Below, one piece after another: positions 17,207 through 25,000 of a DNA stretch of 25,000 nt. The stretch is from Kipferlia bialata (Eukaryota > Fornicata): the NCBI GenBank assembly GCA_003568945.1, contig BDIP01000011.1, positions 16,001-41,000 of the forward strand, written 5' to 3'. A program made the position numbers and the translations under genes. Each line of letters begins with the position of its first letter. Position 1 is the stretch's first letter. The notes under the pieces were generated by a model. That model saw only the letters and a list, made by a program, of their open reading frames with translations. It had not been told where the DNA came from and searched no databases.

Positions 17207-20200
17207 CAATGTACCTTGCATTGTAGTTGCCTGATGCCACCCTCCATGCCCTCTGGACAAGGACGTCCTTGCCTAAGAGACGCCAGCCTGAGGTTAAGAT
17301 AATACAATGAATATAAAACTAATATATACATATATAATACCCTAGGACATCCTTGCCTAGCAGACGCCAGCCTGGGATAAGACAATACATATAGAGGGCA
17401 ACTAACGTACACTTGAAGAGTGTCCTCCTGGCATGGACCCTATATACCATGTATATCCTGTCACAGGTATAAATATATACATGTATGAATATGAATATAT
17501 ACGTACACTTGAAGAGTGTCCTCCTAGCATAGACCCTGTCGGCCAGGGACTCACGGAAGCTGGAGGTAAGGGGTATTCATCCAATACATATATATACATC
17601 AATATATATCTATGTATATATAGAGTGTATGAATCAATATATATATATATATACTCTGTGCCAGGGACTCACGGGAGCTGGGGGTGAGACACACTCATAG
17701 CGAGAGAACATATATACATAGACTCCTATATGAGCATAATAGAGCATAACACTGGTAAGAAACTAAAAATGTAAATTCTGATACCTGTCTCTCCATGCAT
17801 GCAGTGCCCTGACACCCACATCTGCCATATACAGTGTTACAGATACATATACATGTAAATATATAGTACTACATGTAGTACCTGTCTCTCCATGCGTGCA
17901 GTACCCTGACTCCCACATCTGCCATGTCACAACGTTCTATGCAGTGGATGGCCTAGGGTGAGTGTGTCATATATATATATATACATTTAGAGAGAGAGAG
18001 AGAGTTCAATGCAGTGGATGGCCTGGGGTGAGTATAGAGGCGTAAATGTATAGAAAGAGAAACACACACACACAGAGGAGTTGTAGTGGCAGAGATACAC
18101 AAGGTGCCCAAGAGTGAGATATAGGAAATATAATGAAAACGACACACACATACATATATGAAAATACATAACCATACCTTCCACTCCCTGGACACCCCAT
18201 GCCATGAGGCAATATATATATACATACATATTCCTATATATACTTACATATACACATATATATATTCCTTATATACATAGGTATACACCCATACCTCCCA
18301 CTCCCGTGACACCCCGTGCCACGAGGCCAGGGTCCTCTGTCTGAGACGCAGGCTGGGGTGAGAAAGGTGGTATACACACACACACAAACACACAAACATT
18401 CATCTGTATATACACATATATGGGGCAGGGTCCTCTGCCTCAGACGGAGGCTGGGGGTGAGGAATATGGATACTATACTCATACTTATACATACACATAT
18501 ATATGTATATACATATATATATATAGGCCAGTGTCCTCTGCCGCAGACGGAGGCTGGGGTGAGAAATGTGGTATACACACACATATAAATACTAATATAT
18601 GTAATCTCCACTGCATATACCTCATCAATGCCTCTGCCTGTCTTCCTCTGTTCCCTCTCTCTCTTTCTCTCTCTCTATATATGTGTATATGTATATATAC
18701 TTATCATACCTCATCAATGCATCTGCCTGTCTGCCCCTGTACTCTCTCTCTCTCTCTAACTCTCTCCCTCTCTCTCTATATATACATATACTATATACTA
18801 TATCCATACCTCATCAATGCCTCTGCCTGTCTGCCTCTGTACTGCAGGGCAGCACGGCCTGGGGTAAGAGGTCTAAAGACATACACATATTAGTATGTAT
18901 AGATATAGATTTATACATATACATATCTGCCCCTGTACTGCAGGGCAGCACGGCCTGGGGGTTAACATACTCGTATATATAATACTACATGTATCCACAT
19001 CTTTATACATGTAAGCCGACATGTACACACATATATCTTTACCCAGCATGCCCAGCAGTGCCCTTTTCTTGATGTGTATATACATACACATGATCGTGTA
19101 TATATATCTACACATGTGTATATAGTATATCTATGTGTATATAATGTGTCTATGTGTATGTACCTAGCATGCCCAGTAGGGCCCTTCTCTTGAGGTGTGT
19201 GCTGTGCCACTCAGACACAGTGCGCAGGGCAGTCTCCCTATGGATAAGATTTACATACATACAGGTAAAATTATAGAGAGAAAGAAAGAGAGAGAGAGAG
19301 AGAGATGCCTCTCGAAGGCAGTGCGCAGAGCAGTCTCTCTGAGTGGTAAGGAATGAATATAGTGCACATACACACATCACATACAGAATGTACCTATGTG
19401 CCTCTCTGCCTAGGGTACTCAGTCTCATCACCCTCCATGCCCTGGACAGGGTGGAGGCATCACAGGCTAGGGAGAAGCGCCTAATGGTTAGAGAGACAGA
19501 TACAGAGAGAGAGGGACAGGTAGAGAATATATATATACAAGTCAGGGGAAAGACATCACAGGAGAAATATTCGATGATGAATATCCTTGCCTCAGTGTCT
19601 GCCTCGATGCATATGTGTATACACACTATATATGTATATATATACATATATATATACATACCTGAGTGTCTGCCTTGACCTGTACTCCTGGTGCATGGCA
19701 GTGAGGGCCCTGTACTGCCTGTCCAGTCTACTAGTCCTGACTGCCTAGGGTGAGGTGTATGTATAGAATATATAGATACACACATATATATATATATTGG
19801 GCCCTGTACTGCCTGTCCAGTCTACTAGTACGCACAGCCTGGGGTAAGATATACAATAGACACACACACATACATAGAGAGAGAGAGAGAGTCGGGTGGT
19901 ACGCACAGCCTGAGGTTAGAGGAAGTGAATATAGATACATAGAGATATATATGCATATACACTCTATGGGTAGGTCCAGTCGGCTGGTACACACAGCCTA
20001 GGGTGAGGAGTATACATGCTGTTGCCATTGTATATGTAGACGGAGAGAGAGTATGTTAGTCCTGACAGCCTAAAGGAAAGAGCAAGTATAGATACACCGT
20101 CCTGAATTCAATAAGTGAGAGGTTAGTACACTGTATACCAAACACATGCTAAAGCACCTCGGGTAGCCATATGGTGAGCATCCTCCTCCCCCTCCCCCTG

Positions 20201-21231
20201 TGCAGCATGTGCTCTGCCTCACGGGTCAGGGTCTCCTCCTTGACTGGGGTGAGTGAGAGATACTATGAATGTATATGTGTGAGTTACAAATATGTATAAA
20301 TACACTCTGTATCTGTACTAATGTCACTGACCAGGGTTTCCTCATCGACTGCGGTTGGTGTATCTAGTACATAATAAACACATATACCTGCCACCCTCCA
20401 TACATCCAGCCCCACCCTCTTCTGTTGGGTGTCACCCCGGCCCAGACAGTGCTGCAGGAGGGCAATGCCCTGATATTAGTATATATATATGTATATATAT
20501 CTATACATGGAGAGAGAGAGAAGGTTAGACAGTGCTGCAGGAGGGTAATGCCCTGTAGAGTGAGTACTCTTTCATAGAGAGAGAGAGAGAGAGAGATGGG
20601 TGTCACCCCGGCCCAGACAGTGCTGAAGGAGGGAGATGCCCTGTGGAGTGAGTATATATACATAGAGAGAGAGACATATATATATAGAGAGAGTATATGT
20701 GTCCGAGGGCGGATACCTGCTTCCTCTATGCTACTTTGCCCCTCCAGACATACTATACATGTATATTCACATATATATGTATGTATTGTCTATTGTATAC
20801 TATACATAAATTGTAACGATACCTGCTTTCTGTCTGCTGTCCTGCCCCTCCAGACACACTACAAATGTGTGTGTAATATATGTATATATATGTATATATA
20901 TATACACTGATTTATGTATTACACTGTGTATAGGTACCTGCTTCCTGTCTGCTGTCCTGCCCCTCCAGACACACTACACATGTGTGTATAACATATATAT
21001 ATTTATACATTATACCAAATAATACTAATACTAATTACCGTGTGTATATAAGCGTGTACCTGCTTCCTGTCTGCTGTCCTGCCCCGCCACACACTCAGTG
21101 CAGAGGACAGGTCCCTGGGGGTGAGGGCATAGTGAATATATACATATATATATATATGGGTGTGTGTGTGTACGTAAGTGTACGTGTCTGCTTAACACCT
21201 CTGCCTCTGTCCCCGTGTTACGCTGGCTTGG

Positions 21232-21279
<48 letters not shown>

Positions 21280-22699
21280 GTATTATACTATGTATCTACC
21301 CCTCTGCCTCTGTCCCCTAGCCACACAGGCATATATCTCTCTCACTCTCTATATATAAACAATACACACTGTATACCTCTGTCTCTGTCCCCGTGTAACA
21401 CTGGCAAGAGAACGCCAGGACTGCAACAGGACCTGAGGGTGAACAGTAGCAGCAGTGCAGTATAGACGGTGTATACCATAGGATATACCTGCATCCCCTG
21501 TGTCTGCATGTCCGACGTGTGTATATCTATCTATCTATATATATATGTAATATATATAGTGTATATACCTGCATCCCCTGTGTCTGCCTGGCCTGGCCTA
21601 TCTCTGACAGGGCAGAGTGGATGTGGCTGAGGGTAAGTACATGTACGCATGAGAGTATTAGTATATCATAGTATACATACATATGTATATGTACATATAT
21701 CTCAGACAGGGCAGAGTGGATGTGACTGGGTTAGATAGAGATATACACTACATATCAATAAACGTATAAACATATAAACATAGAGTATATGTACATTTGT
21801 AAATGTATGTCTGACAGGACAGAGTGGATGTGACTGGGGTAAGTGTATGCATAGGTGAAGTATATACATAGTATACATGTACCATACCTAGCTCTCCTAT
21901 ACTGATGCCTCCACCCCCTGAGTGCACTGGACAGAGTGCATATATATATATGTATCTATATATATTGAATAGAGTATATATATACACTATATATATATCA
22001 TACCTTGCCCTTCTGTAGTTGTGTCTCCACCCCCTGAGTGCACTGGACAGAGTGCATATATATATATATGTATCTATATATATTGAATAGAGTATATATA
22101 TACACTATACAGTATATATACTATACCTAGCCCTTCTGTACTTGTGCCTCCACCCCCTGAGTGCACTGGACAGAGTGCGGGTAGTGGCAACAGAGGAGAC
22201 CTACAGTTAGTATAGACATATATAGTATGAAAAAACGCAGGGAGAGAGAGAAAGAAAGAGAGAGGGCAGTGGGAATAGAGGGTACCTGGGGGTAGAGGCA
22301 TAGGTACAAACACACCCTCACCAGCACGCATATGTATACGTACATATATATATATATATATACATAAAATACATTATCGTATGCGTGTGCCTCATACTCC
22401 TTCCCTATCTCAATACATATACATATTCATACATCTGTATATATACAATTATACATATACACATGAGTGTATTTAACATTAGAAACCTGGTCGTATGCGT
22501 GTGCCTCGTACTATCAACCCAATGGTGGTATATACTTACATAATAATAATCATATTTACATATATCTACATATATGTAAGTAATATTAGAAATATACAAA
22601 GATATATCCATACCTGGTCGTATGCGTGTGCCTCGTACTCCTTCCTCAGCACAGCAAGGTGGGACCTGGGGTGAGACATATATTTAGATACAGATAGAA

Positions 22700-22743
<44 letters not shown>

Positions 22744-23637
22744 TCCTCACCACGGCAAGGTGGGATCTGGGGGTGAGTGATCAACACACACATATATATA
22801 TATATTGTCCTAACACCCTCATACCTCTCCCTCTCCCTATATATGTATATATATATATATATATACCAGTATATACATAATCAAAGGGGTGTCACCTTTC
22901 TCTCCACTGTGTCAGTGCCTGTGTGACCAGCTGTCTGTCCCTATCTCTCTCTCTATATATATATATATATACATGCATGTGTATACATGCTTACCTCTCT
23001 CTCCACTCCCCCAGTGCCTGTGTGACCAGCTGTCTGTCCCTGTTGGCATGGCACACAACGGCAAAGGACTTGATCCTAGGGTGAGTATATATATATATAT
23101 ATATATATGGCTGTATATTCATGTCCAAACACACACATGTATTACTATATATATAAGTATGTTAGACTAATGTATATAGATATTAGATTATTCTATATAA
23201 GTACCAGGTTATGGCATGAGTATAATGAATACTCACCTCAGAGCCCCCCTCCACCCCTGCATCGCCCTGTACACCAGCTTTGTGACATAGTACGAGTAGG
23301 CGGTGTAGTGCTGCTCACGGAGCCTGGTCCTAGAGAGTGAGTGGGGGGGGGGATACCTGCGACAGGGATAGTGCATATTGGTTAATACTATATGCAGTAT
23401 ACACACCTGTCTGCCACCAGAGTGCGCCATGTGTATTCAGTAAATATACACACAAGTATATATATACACATAGTATTTATACTATATAGTATATAGCATA
23501 TATATTATTGAATACACACCTGTCTGCCACCAGAGTGCGCCATGTGTATTCAGTATATATACATATACTAGTATAAGTGCGCCATGTGTTGAAGGACAGA
23601 GCAGCTAGCTGGGGGTTAGGGTATACAGAAGGCGGAG

Positions 23638-23668
<31 letters not shown>

Positions 23669-24128
23669 TCAGTACGCGCAATGTGTTGAACGAGAGAGCA
23701 GCAAGCTGATGGTAAGTGTATCATACAGAAAACACACAGAGGGACACCGTCTCTCTGTCTCATGACCTATACACATTGATTATACCATAGCCACACTACA
23801 TGCCTCTGCCCTCTTTGTGTTCACCCTTCTCTCTCTCTCTCTCTTACACTATCCATACACTAATATATACCTTTGCCACACTGTGTGCGTCTGCCCTCTT
23901 TGTGTCCACCCTTCTCTCTCTCTCTATATATATATATCCTATACTATCCATTCACTGTATATATACCTTGGCCACGCTGTGTGCGTCTGCCCTCTTTGTG
24001 TCCACCCTGTGTCTGGACTGCACACGCCAGGTGGACAGCAGTCGGCGGCCTTCTTGTTAGAATGTGGTATGAAAATACATATGAATGTATATCTGCTACC
24101 ATAGGCATATTGTTAGAGTATATACATG

Positions 24129-24170
<42 letters not shown>

Positions 24171-24938
24171 TACACACCTTCTGTCTGCAAGAGGTATGCC
24201 TCTGCCTTGGCCTCGTGCCTCAGTCTGTCACGGGTGTGGAGTCTGGAGGGTCAATGAATACAAAGACTCCTCATTGCAGCTCACACATATATACAAGTAT
24301 AGTGCTTCATAGAATAGGGCCTCAGTCGGTCCCGGGCATGAGTATTGACATACTAATACTGATATATATTTGCAACAGTACCTAACCACCAGCTGCCACT
24401 GGTTCACCAGAGCACTAATACACATCTCTCCCTACACACCTATACACACATTGTATACTATATTCAGTACTACTGAGGTATACCTCGCCCCCAGCTGCCA
24501 CTGGTTCATCAGAGCACTGAGCTGCTGGGTCTGCTTGGCTGGGGGTAAGCACACAGGCTACACATTCATACAAATGTAAATGAATATATATAAAAAATAA
24601 TATATATCCGTGTGCGTGTGTCATTCAATTGCAGGGTGTGCTTTGCTGGGGGTGAGATATTAGAGAGACACTTCTGAAGATAATGGACAAAAGATCTACA
24701 TACATACATACATACACCCAACGTCCCGGTACCATCTCTATCTATCTCTGTCTCTCTATATATACAGTTCTATACTCACCCTGTATGTGTCTTTGTCTGC
24801 ACCATTCACCTGTCTCATCCTCCCTCTCTCTATACATCTTGGTGTATATATGTATTCATACTAACCCTGTCTATGCCTCTCTGCCTGTACCATCCTCCTC
24901 TGCTGCTGATAGTGGCACCCCCTCCAGGAACGCCAGGC
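8372..24938 (-). CDS. Giant Trp-repeat (Sfi1-like) protein, last 50 exons; 5' end outside window
   Basis: Fifty exons join into a single open frame of 4,026 nt (1,341 residues plus TGA at 8374-8372), with every splice phase agreeing. Exons are 39-116 nt except the 454-nt last one. The protein is helical, rich in Arg, Leu, Ala and Gln, and carries an irregular Trp motif roughly every 25-40 residues. Examples: ALRGWRHKYRRA, ALGEWRER, AMAEWRQRL, ALDAWRLHHDRV, ALSTWRDRARHL, RAWRVMRLSTLG, RVWHKYARAK and KAWRRAARRQK. This resembles the centrin-binding repeats of Sfi1-type scaffolds of spindle poles, centrioles and basal bodies, and a centrin-decorated filament role in a flagellate is plausible. The last exon adds a low-complexity tail (RERERERARR, SSTSSSSVSAS, EEEIDL). 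The family call rests on motif shape only; another Trp/IQ-repeat cytoskeletal protein is possible. The start codon lies beyond 25,000. Confidence 0.85.
9480..9635 (-). repeat. Acceptor-side copies of exon 9318-9389
   Basis: ACTGCCGCTGAGCATGCCGC after a CACCCCCAG acceptor recurs at about 9488-9522 exactly, and at about 9598-9630 with changes (ACTACTTCTGAGCACGCCGC). Confidence 0.85.
9676..9712 (-). repeat. Donor-side copy of exon 9808-9853
   Basis: The exon's last bases, ending GGAAACAG then GTGGGT, are repeated downstream in transcript order with a few substitutions. Confidence 0.65.
10395..10545 (-). repeat. Two acceptor-side copies of exon 10271-10328
   Basis: GCTCCTCCTGTCCCGTGTGT and its variant GCTCCTCGTGTCCCGTGTGT occur at about 10402-10431 and 10506-10533. 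The second follows CTCACCCCCAG. GA-rich microsatellite separates them. Confidence 0.85.
10770..10803 (-). repeat. Acceptor-side copy of exon 10617-10700
   Basis: GGCTGTGAAGGCATGGCGC after GACCCCTAG repeats the exon start (KAWR) with one change, then leads into a TA-rich tract. Confidence 0.8.
11049..11080 (-). repeat. Acceptor-side copy of exon 10929-10994
   Basis: GGGTGTCACCCTGGCTGTCA repeats the exon start with one change. The acceptor is weakened to CACCACAAG. Confidence 0.75.
11305..11642 (-). repeat. Three acceptor-side copies of exon 11125-11232
   Basis: Copies of the exon start (GAACAGGTCCCTCCAGGCCT, then CTGCCCTCCATGC) lie near 11308-11356, 11418-11455 and 11600-11635, most with a CCCCTAG- or CCACCAG-like acceptor and none with a donor. 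Four acceptors therefore stand in a row before one donor. Confidence 0.85.
12005..12055 (-). repeat. Acceptor-side copy of exon 11884-11962
   Basis: GCGCCTTGCTGTCTCTGTCC then TCCACTCCCTTTCC repeats the exon start, next to a (GA)n run. Confidence 0.75.
12448..12585 (-). repeat. Two acceptor-side copies of exon 12323-12383
   Basis: GTGGCACCTCCAGGTCCAGA and variants occur at about 12452-12484 (after CTTACCCCAG) and 12553-12583 (after CTAACAAGTAG). With the exon itself this gives three successive acceptors about 90 bases apart. Confidence 0.85.
12730..12778 (-). repeat. Donor-side copy of exon 12855-12924
   Basis: The exon tail (GCCAGGGCCAGACAGGTCAG, GCAGAGACACAACATGAG then GTATAC) is repeated with one change and an intact donor. 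Confidence 0.85.
13406..13465 (-). repeat. Donor-side copy of exon 13541-13629
   Basis: ACTGTGTCTGGAGGGGGTCA, TGGCTCCCAAGGCTGC repeats the exon tail with several changes. The donor has become GTAAAG. Confidence 0.8.
13905..14030 (-). repeat. Donor-side copies of exon 14108-14178
   Basis: The GGGCACTGGCAGAC tail recurs around 14003-14025 (then GAAGGGAGG) and more diverged around 13905-13930. Confidence 0.6.
14236..14386 (-). repeat. Copies of the edges of exons 14108-14178 and 14453-14491
   Basis: About 14240-14282 repeats the start of the exon at 14178 (GTGAAAGGCCACTACTATAA). About 14351-14385 repeats the tail of the exon at 14453 (AGTGTCCTGTGCAATGCACT, GACCAG then GTATGG). Confidence 0.7.
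15200..15250 (-). repeat. Acceptor-side copy of exon 15067-15153
   Basis: ACTTCGTGCCCACTCTGACT, CCCTGGTCATGCTCCAT repeats the exon start with few changes after CTTATCCCAG. Confidence 0.85.
15640..15782 (-). repeat. Two acceptor-side copies of exon 15465-15580
   Basis: Near 15641-15671 and 15741-15770 the exon start (TCCCTCCGTATCAGGCGTGA, TGCCGAC) is repeated, each followed by a GA tract in the plus-strand reading. Confidence 0.85.
15783..15830. repeat. (AG)n microsatellite
   Basis: A nearly pure purine dinucleotide run with one AAGG interruption, between a copy of one exon start and the donor of the next exon. Confidence 0.95.
16290..16352 (-). repeat. Acceptor-side copy of exon 16135-16243
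   Basis: About 55 bases of the exon start (GAGGCCTCTGTCCACATCTC, GTCCCTTGTCAGCACTAGAC) are repeated after CTCTAACAGTCTTAG. Confidence 0.85.
16765..16882 (-). repeat. Two acceptor-side copies of exon 16647-16700
   Basis: ACTGATGCACGGTGCCTTCC after CCCCCCAG at about 16768-16803, and a shorter copy (ACTGATGCACGGTGC) at about 16859-16874. Confidence 0.85.
17000..17148 (-). repeat. Donor-side copies of exon 17215-17287
   Basis: Copies of CAGAGGGCATGGAGAGTAGC and of CAGAGGGAACTACAATGCAAG type lie near 17004-17036 and 17113-17143. The latter keeps a GTATAG donor. Confidence 0.75.
17340..17450 (-). repeat. Acceptor-side copy of exon 17215-17287 and donor-side copy of exon 17507-17559
   Basis: 17344-17373 repeats GCTGGCGTCTGCTAGGCAAG; 17408-17440 repeats GGGTCCATGCCAGGAGGACA, CTCTTCAAGT then GTACGT. 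Copies from two neighbouring exons meet in one intron. Confidence 0.8.
18005..18034 (-). repeat. Acceptor-side copy of exon 17882-17952
   Basis: GCCATCCACTGCATTGAAC after CTCACCCCAG repeats the exon start with one change, then enters CT microsatellite. Confidence 0.8.
18420..18565 (-). repeat. Two acceptor-side copies of exon 18295-18352
   Basis: CCTCCGTCTGAGGCAGAGGA and CCTCCGTCTGCGGCAGAGGA at about 18426-18453 and 18530-18556, each after a CACCCCAG-type acceptor. Confidence 0.85.
18611..18962 (-). repeat. Halo of copies around exon 18810-18858
   Basis: An acceptor-side copy lies at about 18927-18957 (GCCGTGCTGCCCTGCAGTAC). Donor-side copies lie at about 18709-18742 and 18618-18652 (GGCAGACAGGCAGA, TGCATTGATGAG then GTATG). 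CT and TA runs separate them. Confidence 0.85.
19790..20078 (-). repeat. Four acceptor-side copies of exon 19662-19744
   Basis: Copies at about 19800-19840, 19896-19913, 19972-19998 and 20058-20070 repeat GCTGTGCGTACTAGTAGACT-like starts, three of them after CTTACCCCAG, CTAACCTCAG or CTCACCCTAG. Length falls with distance from the exon. Confidence 0.8.
20525..20650 (-). repeat. Two acceptor-side copies of exon 20388-20469
   Basis: GGGCATTACCCTCCTGCAGC at about 20529-20554, and GGGCATCTCCCTCCTTCAGC at about 20599-20642, the second covering about 40 bases of the exon. Confidence 0.85.
20716..20978 (-). repeat. Three donor-side copies of exon 21060-21114
   Basis: GGCAGGACAGCAGACAGGAA, GCAG then GTACC at about 20939-20968, and similar copies at about 20820-20850 and 20717-20747. 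Donors remain GT-like in all three. Confidence 0.85.
21885..22070 (-). repeat. Two donor-side copies of exon 22127-22200, part of a longer recent duplication
   Basis: Copies of the ALRGWRH segment lie at about 21888-21938 and 22004-22056. The following 60 or so bases of TA-rich intron are also nearly identical between 21938-21998 and 22056-22112, showing that the duplicated unit spanned exon edge plus intron. Confidence 0.9.
22376..22516 (-). repeat. Two donor-side copies of exon 22614-22665
   Basis: GAGGCACACGCATACGACCA, G then GTTTCT at about 22489-22511, and a copy at about 22377-22402. Neither keeps a strong donor. Confidence 0.75.
22702..22740. repeat. (GA)n microsatellite
   Basis: A pure dinucleotide run next to an acceptor-side copy of exon 22614-22665 at 22741-22775. 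Confidence 0.95.
23785..23912 (-). repeat. Two donor-side copies of exon 23967-24052
   Basis: GTGGACACAAAGAGGGCAGA, CGCACACAGTGTGGC then AAAGGTATA at about 23871-23908, and a more diverged copy at about 23790-23822. Confidence 0.85.
24144..24168. repeat. (GT)n microsatellite
   Basis: A pure GT run within the intron between exons 23967-24052 and 24178-24242. Confidence 0.95.
24779..24825 (-). repeat. Donor-side copy of exon 24866-24938
   Basis: A diverged copy of the exon tail (ATGGTGCAGACAAAGACACA, TACAGG then GTGAGT) with an intact and even stronger donor than the real exon (GTTAGT). Confidence 0.75.
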
Positions 24939-25000
24939 CTGGTATTAAGGGGGTGGGGGAGAGAGAATACAATTCCAGTACTAAAATGAACACACCTATA

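Larger units (their letters stand above)
14570..17559 (-). other. Exons 21-30 of the Trp-repeat gene
   Basis: 17507-17559 (FRESLADRVYARRTLFK), 17215-17287 (VQRAWRVASGNYN), 16647-16700 (GAFQALRDQTRYRQ), 16135-16243 (TLAAWVHALHTKRAV), 15834-15899 (ALRVAHGMWGEALQ), 15465-15580 (AMAEWRQRLQMVKEA), 15315-15407 (ALDAWRLHHDRVERV), 15067-15153 (LHALWHTRKTVLV), 14809-14910 (ALQTVLHRNRGERD), 14570-14629 (VLVSWHQLWLAS). For 17507-17559 the donor must be AAGT then GTACGT: only that choice keeps the TGG-containing frame of the next exon. Confidence 0.85.
17882..21432 (-). other. Exons 11-20 of the Trp-repeat gene
   Basis: 21377-21432 (LLQSWRSLASV), 21060-21114 (SALSVWRGRTADR), 20388-20469 (GLDVWRVA), 20158-20243 (RRMLTIWLPE), 19662-19744 (LDRQYRALTAMHQEY), 19394-19480 (LSRAWRVMRLSTL), 19164-19237 (TVSEWHSTHLKRRA), 18810-18858 (RAALQYRGRQAEALM), 18295-18352 (TLASWHGVSREWE), 17882-17952 (RVLHAWRDR). 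Intron phases 2,0,1,0,2,2,1,2,0,2. The intron between 20469 and 21060 is the longest in the gene and is filled with copies of neighbouring exon ends. Confidence 0.85.
21569..24938 (-). other. Exons 1-10 (in window) of the Trp-repeat gene
   Basis: 24866-24938 (AWRSWRGCHY), 24484-24538 (LMNQWQLGA), 24178-24242 (RLRHEAKAEAYLLQ), 23967-24052 (LLSTWRVQSRHRV), 23520-23608 (FNTWRTYTS, with an internal repeat), 23237-23329 (RAMQGWRGAL), 22995-23075 (TQALGEWRER), 22614-22665 (SHLAVLRKEYEAHAYDQ), 22127-22200 (ALRGWRHKYRRA), 21569-21626 (SALSEIGQARQTQ). Introns end phases 1,2,1,0,2,2,2,0,2,0. The exon at 24866-24938 starts after CTTAATACCAG and the frame is open at its start, so more exons lie to the right. 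Confidence 0.85.

Noticed and set aside
17507-17559. Donor AA|GTGTAC for this exon
   Set aside because: It gives phase 2 and puts the next exon in a frame without the Trp motif. AAGT|GTACGT gives phase 1 and restores the frame with CWRLLGKDVL and RAWRVAS.
43-24938. LTR retroelement or other virus-derived insertion
   Set aside because: I looked for long direct terminal repeats, primer-binding sites and pol-like frames on both strands and saw none. All long repeats are exon-edge copies or microsatellites.

Overview
The window is eukaryotic, intron-dense and gene-bearing. I read three protein genes by following splice sites and reading phase across many very small exons. Introns start mostly with GTATG, GTGAG or GTAAG. 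They end in a compact signal in which a branch-point-like CTNAC or CTYAC lies almost on the acceptor AG (for example CTCACCCCAG, CTAACACCTAG, CTGACGCCAG). A fused branch point and acceptor is typical of metamonads (Giardia, Trichomonas and relatives). Combined with such high intron density, this suggests an intron-rich free-living fornicate such as Kipferlia or a Carpediemonas-like organism. That placement is inference; no marker gene here proves it.

Layout. (1) 43-3734, plus strand: the C-terminal part of an Xaa-Pro aminopeptidase (M24B family) in nine exons, with all five metal ligands visible. The gene starts left of the window. (2) 3735-5919: DNA between two converging genes. It holds three tRNA-like elements and a dense cluster of perfect inverted repeats whose arms are separated by exactly one base, many of them chained. 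(3) 5920 to about 7.6-7.9 kb, minus strand: a small Arg/Glu-rich protein that I do not recognise, whose start is unresolved. (4) 7862-8371: a second intergenic stretch, again with palindromes. (5) 8372-24938 and beyond the right edge, minus strand: 50 consecutive exons forming one open frame of 1,341 residues. This is the C-terminal part of a very large Trp-repeat protein resembling Sfi1-type centrin-binding scaffolds.

The genes share an unusual architecture. Most exons sit inside a halo of their own edges. Partial copies of the exon's first 20-50 bases, with a working-looking acceptor, lie upstream; partial copies of its last 20-60 bases, with a donor, lie downstream. These are separated by TA, GA, CT and CA microsatellites. 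Simple GA repeats also enter the coding sequence, where they encode ERER and GEGE tracts in all three proteins. The three genes have no obvious joint pathway: one is a cytosolic-type peptidase, one a probable centriole or spindle-pole scaffold, and one unknown.

Most long open frames rich in SLSL, RERE, YIYI or HTHT are translations of microsatellites and are not listed.
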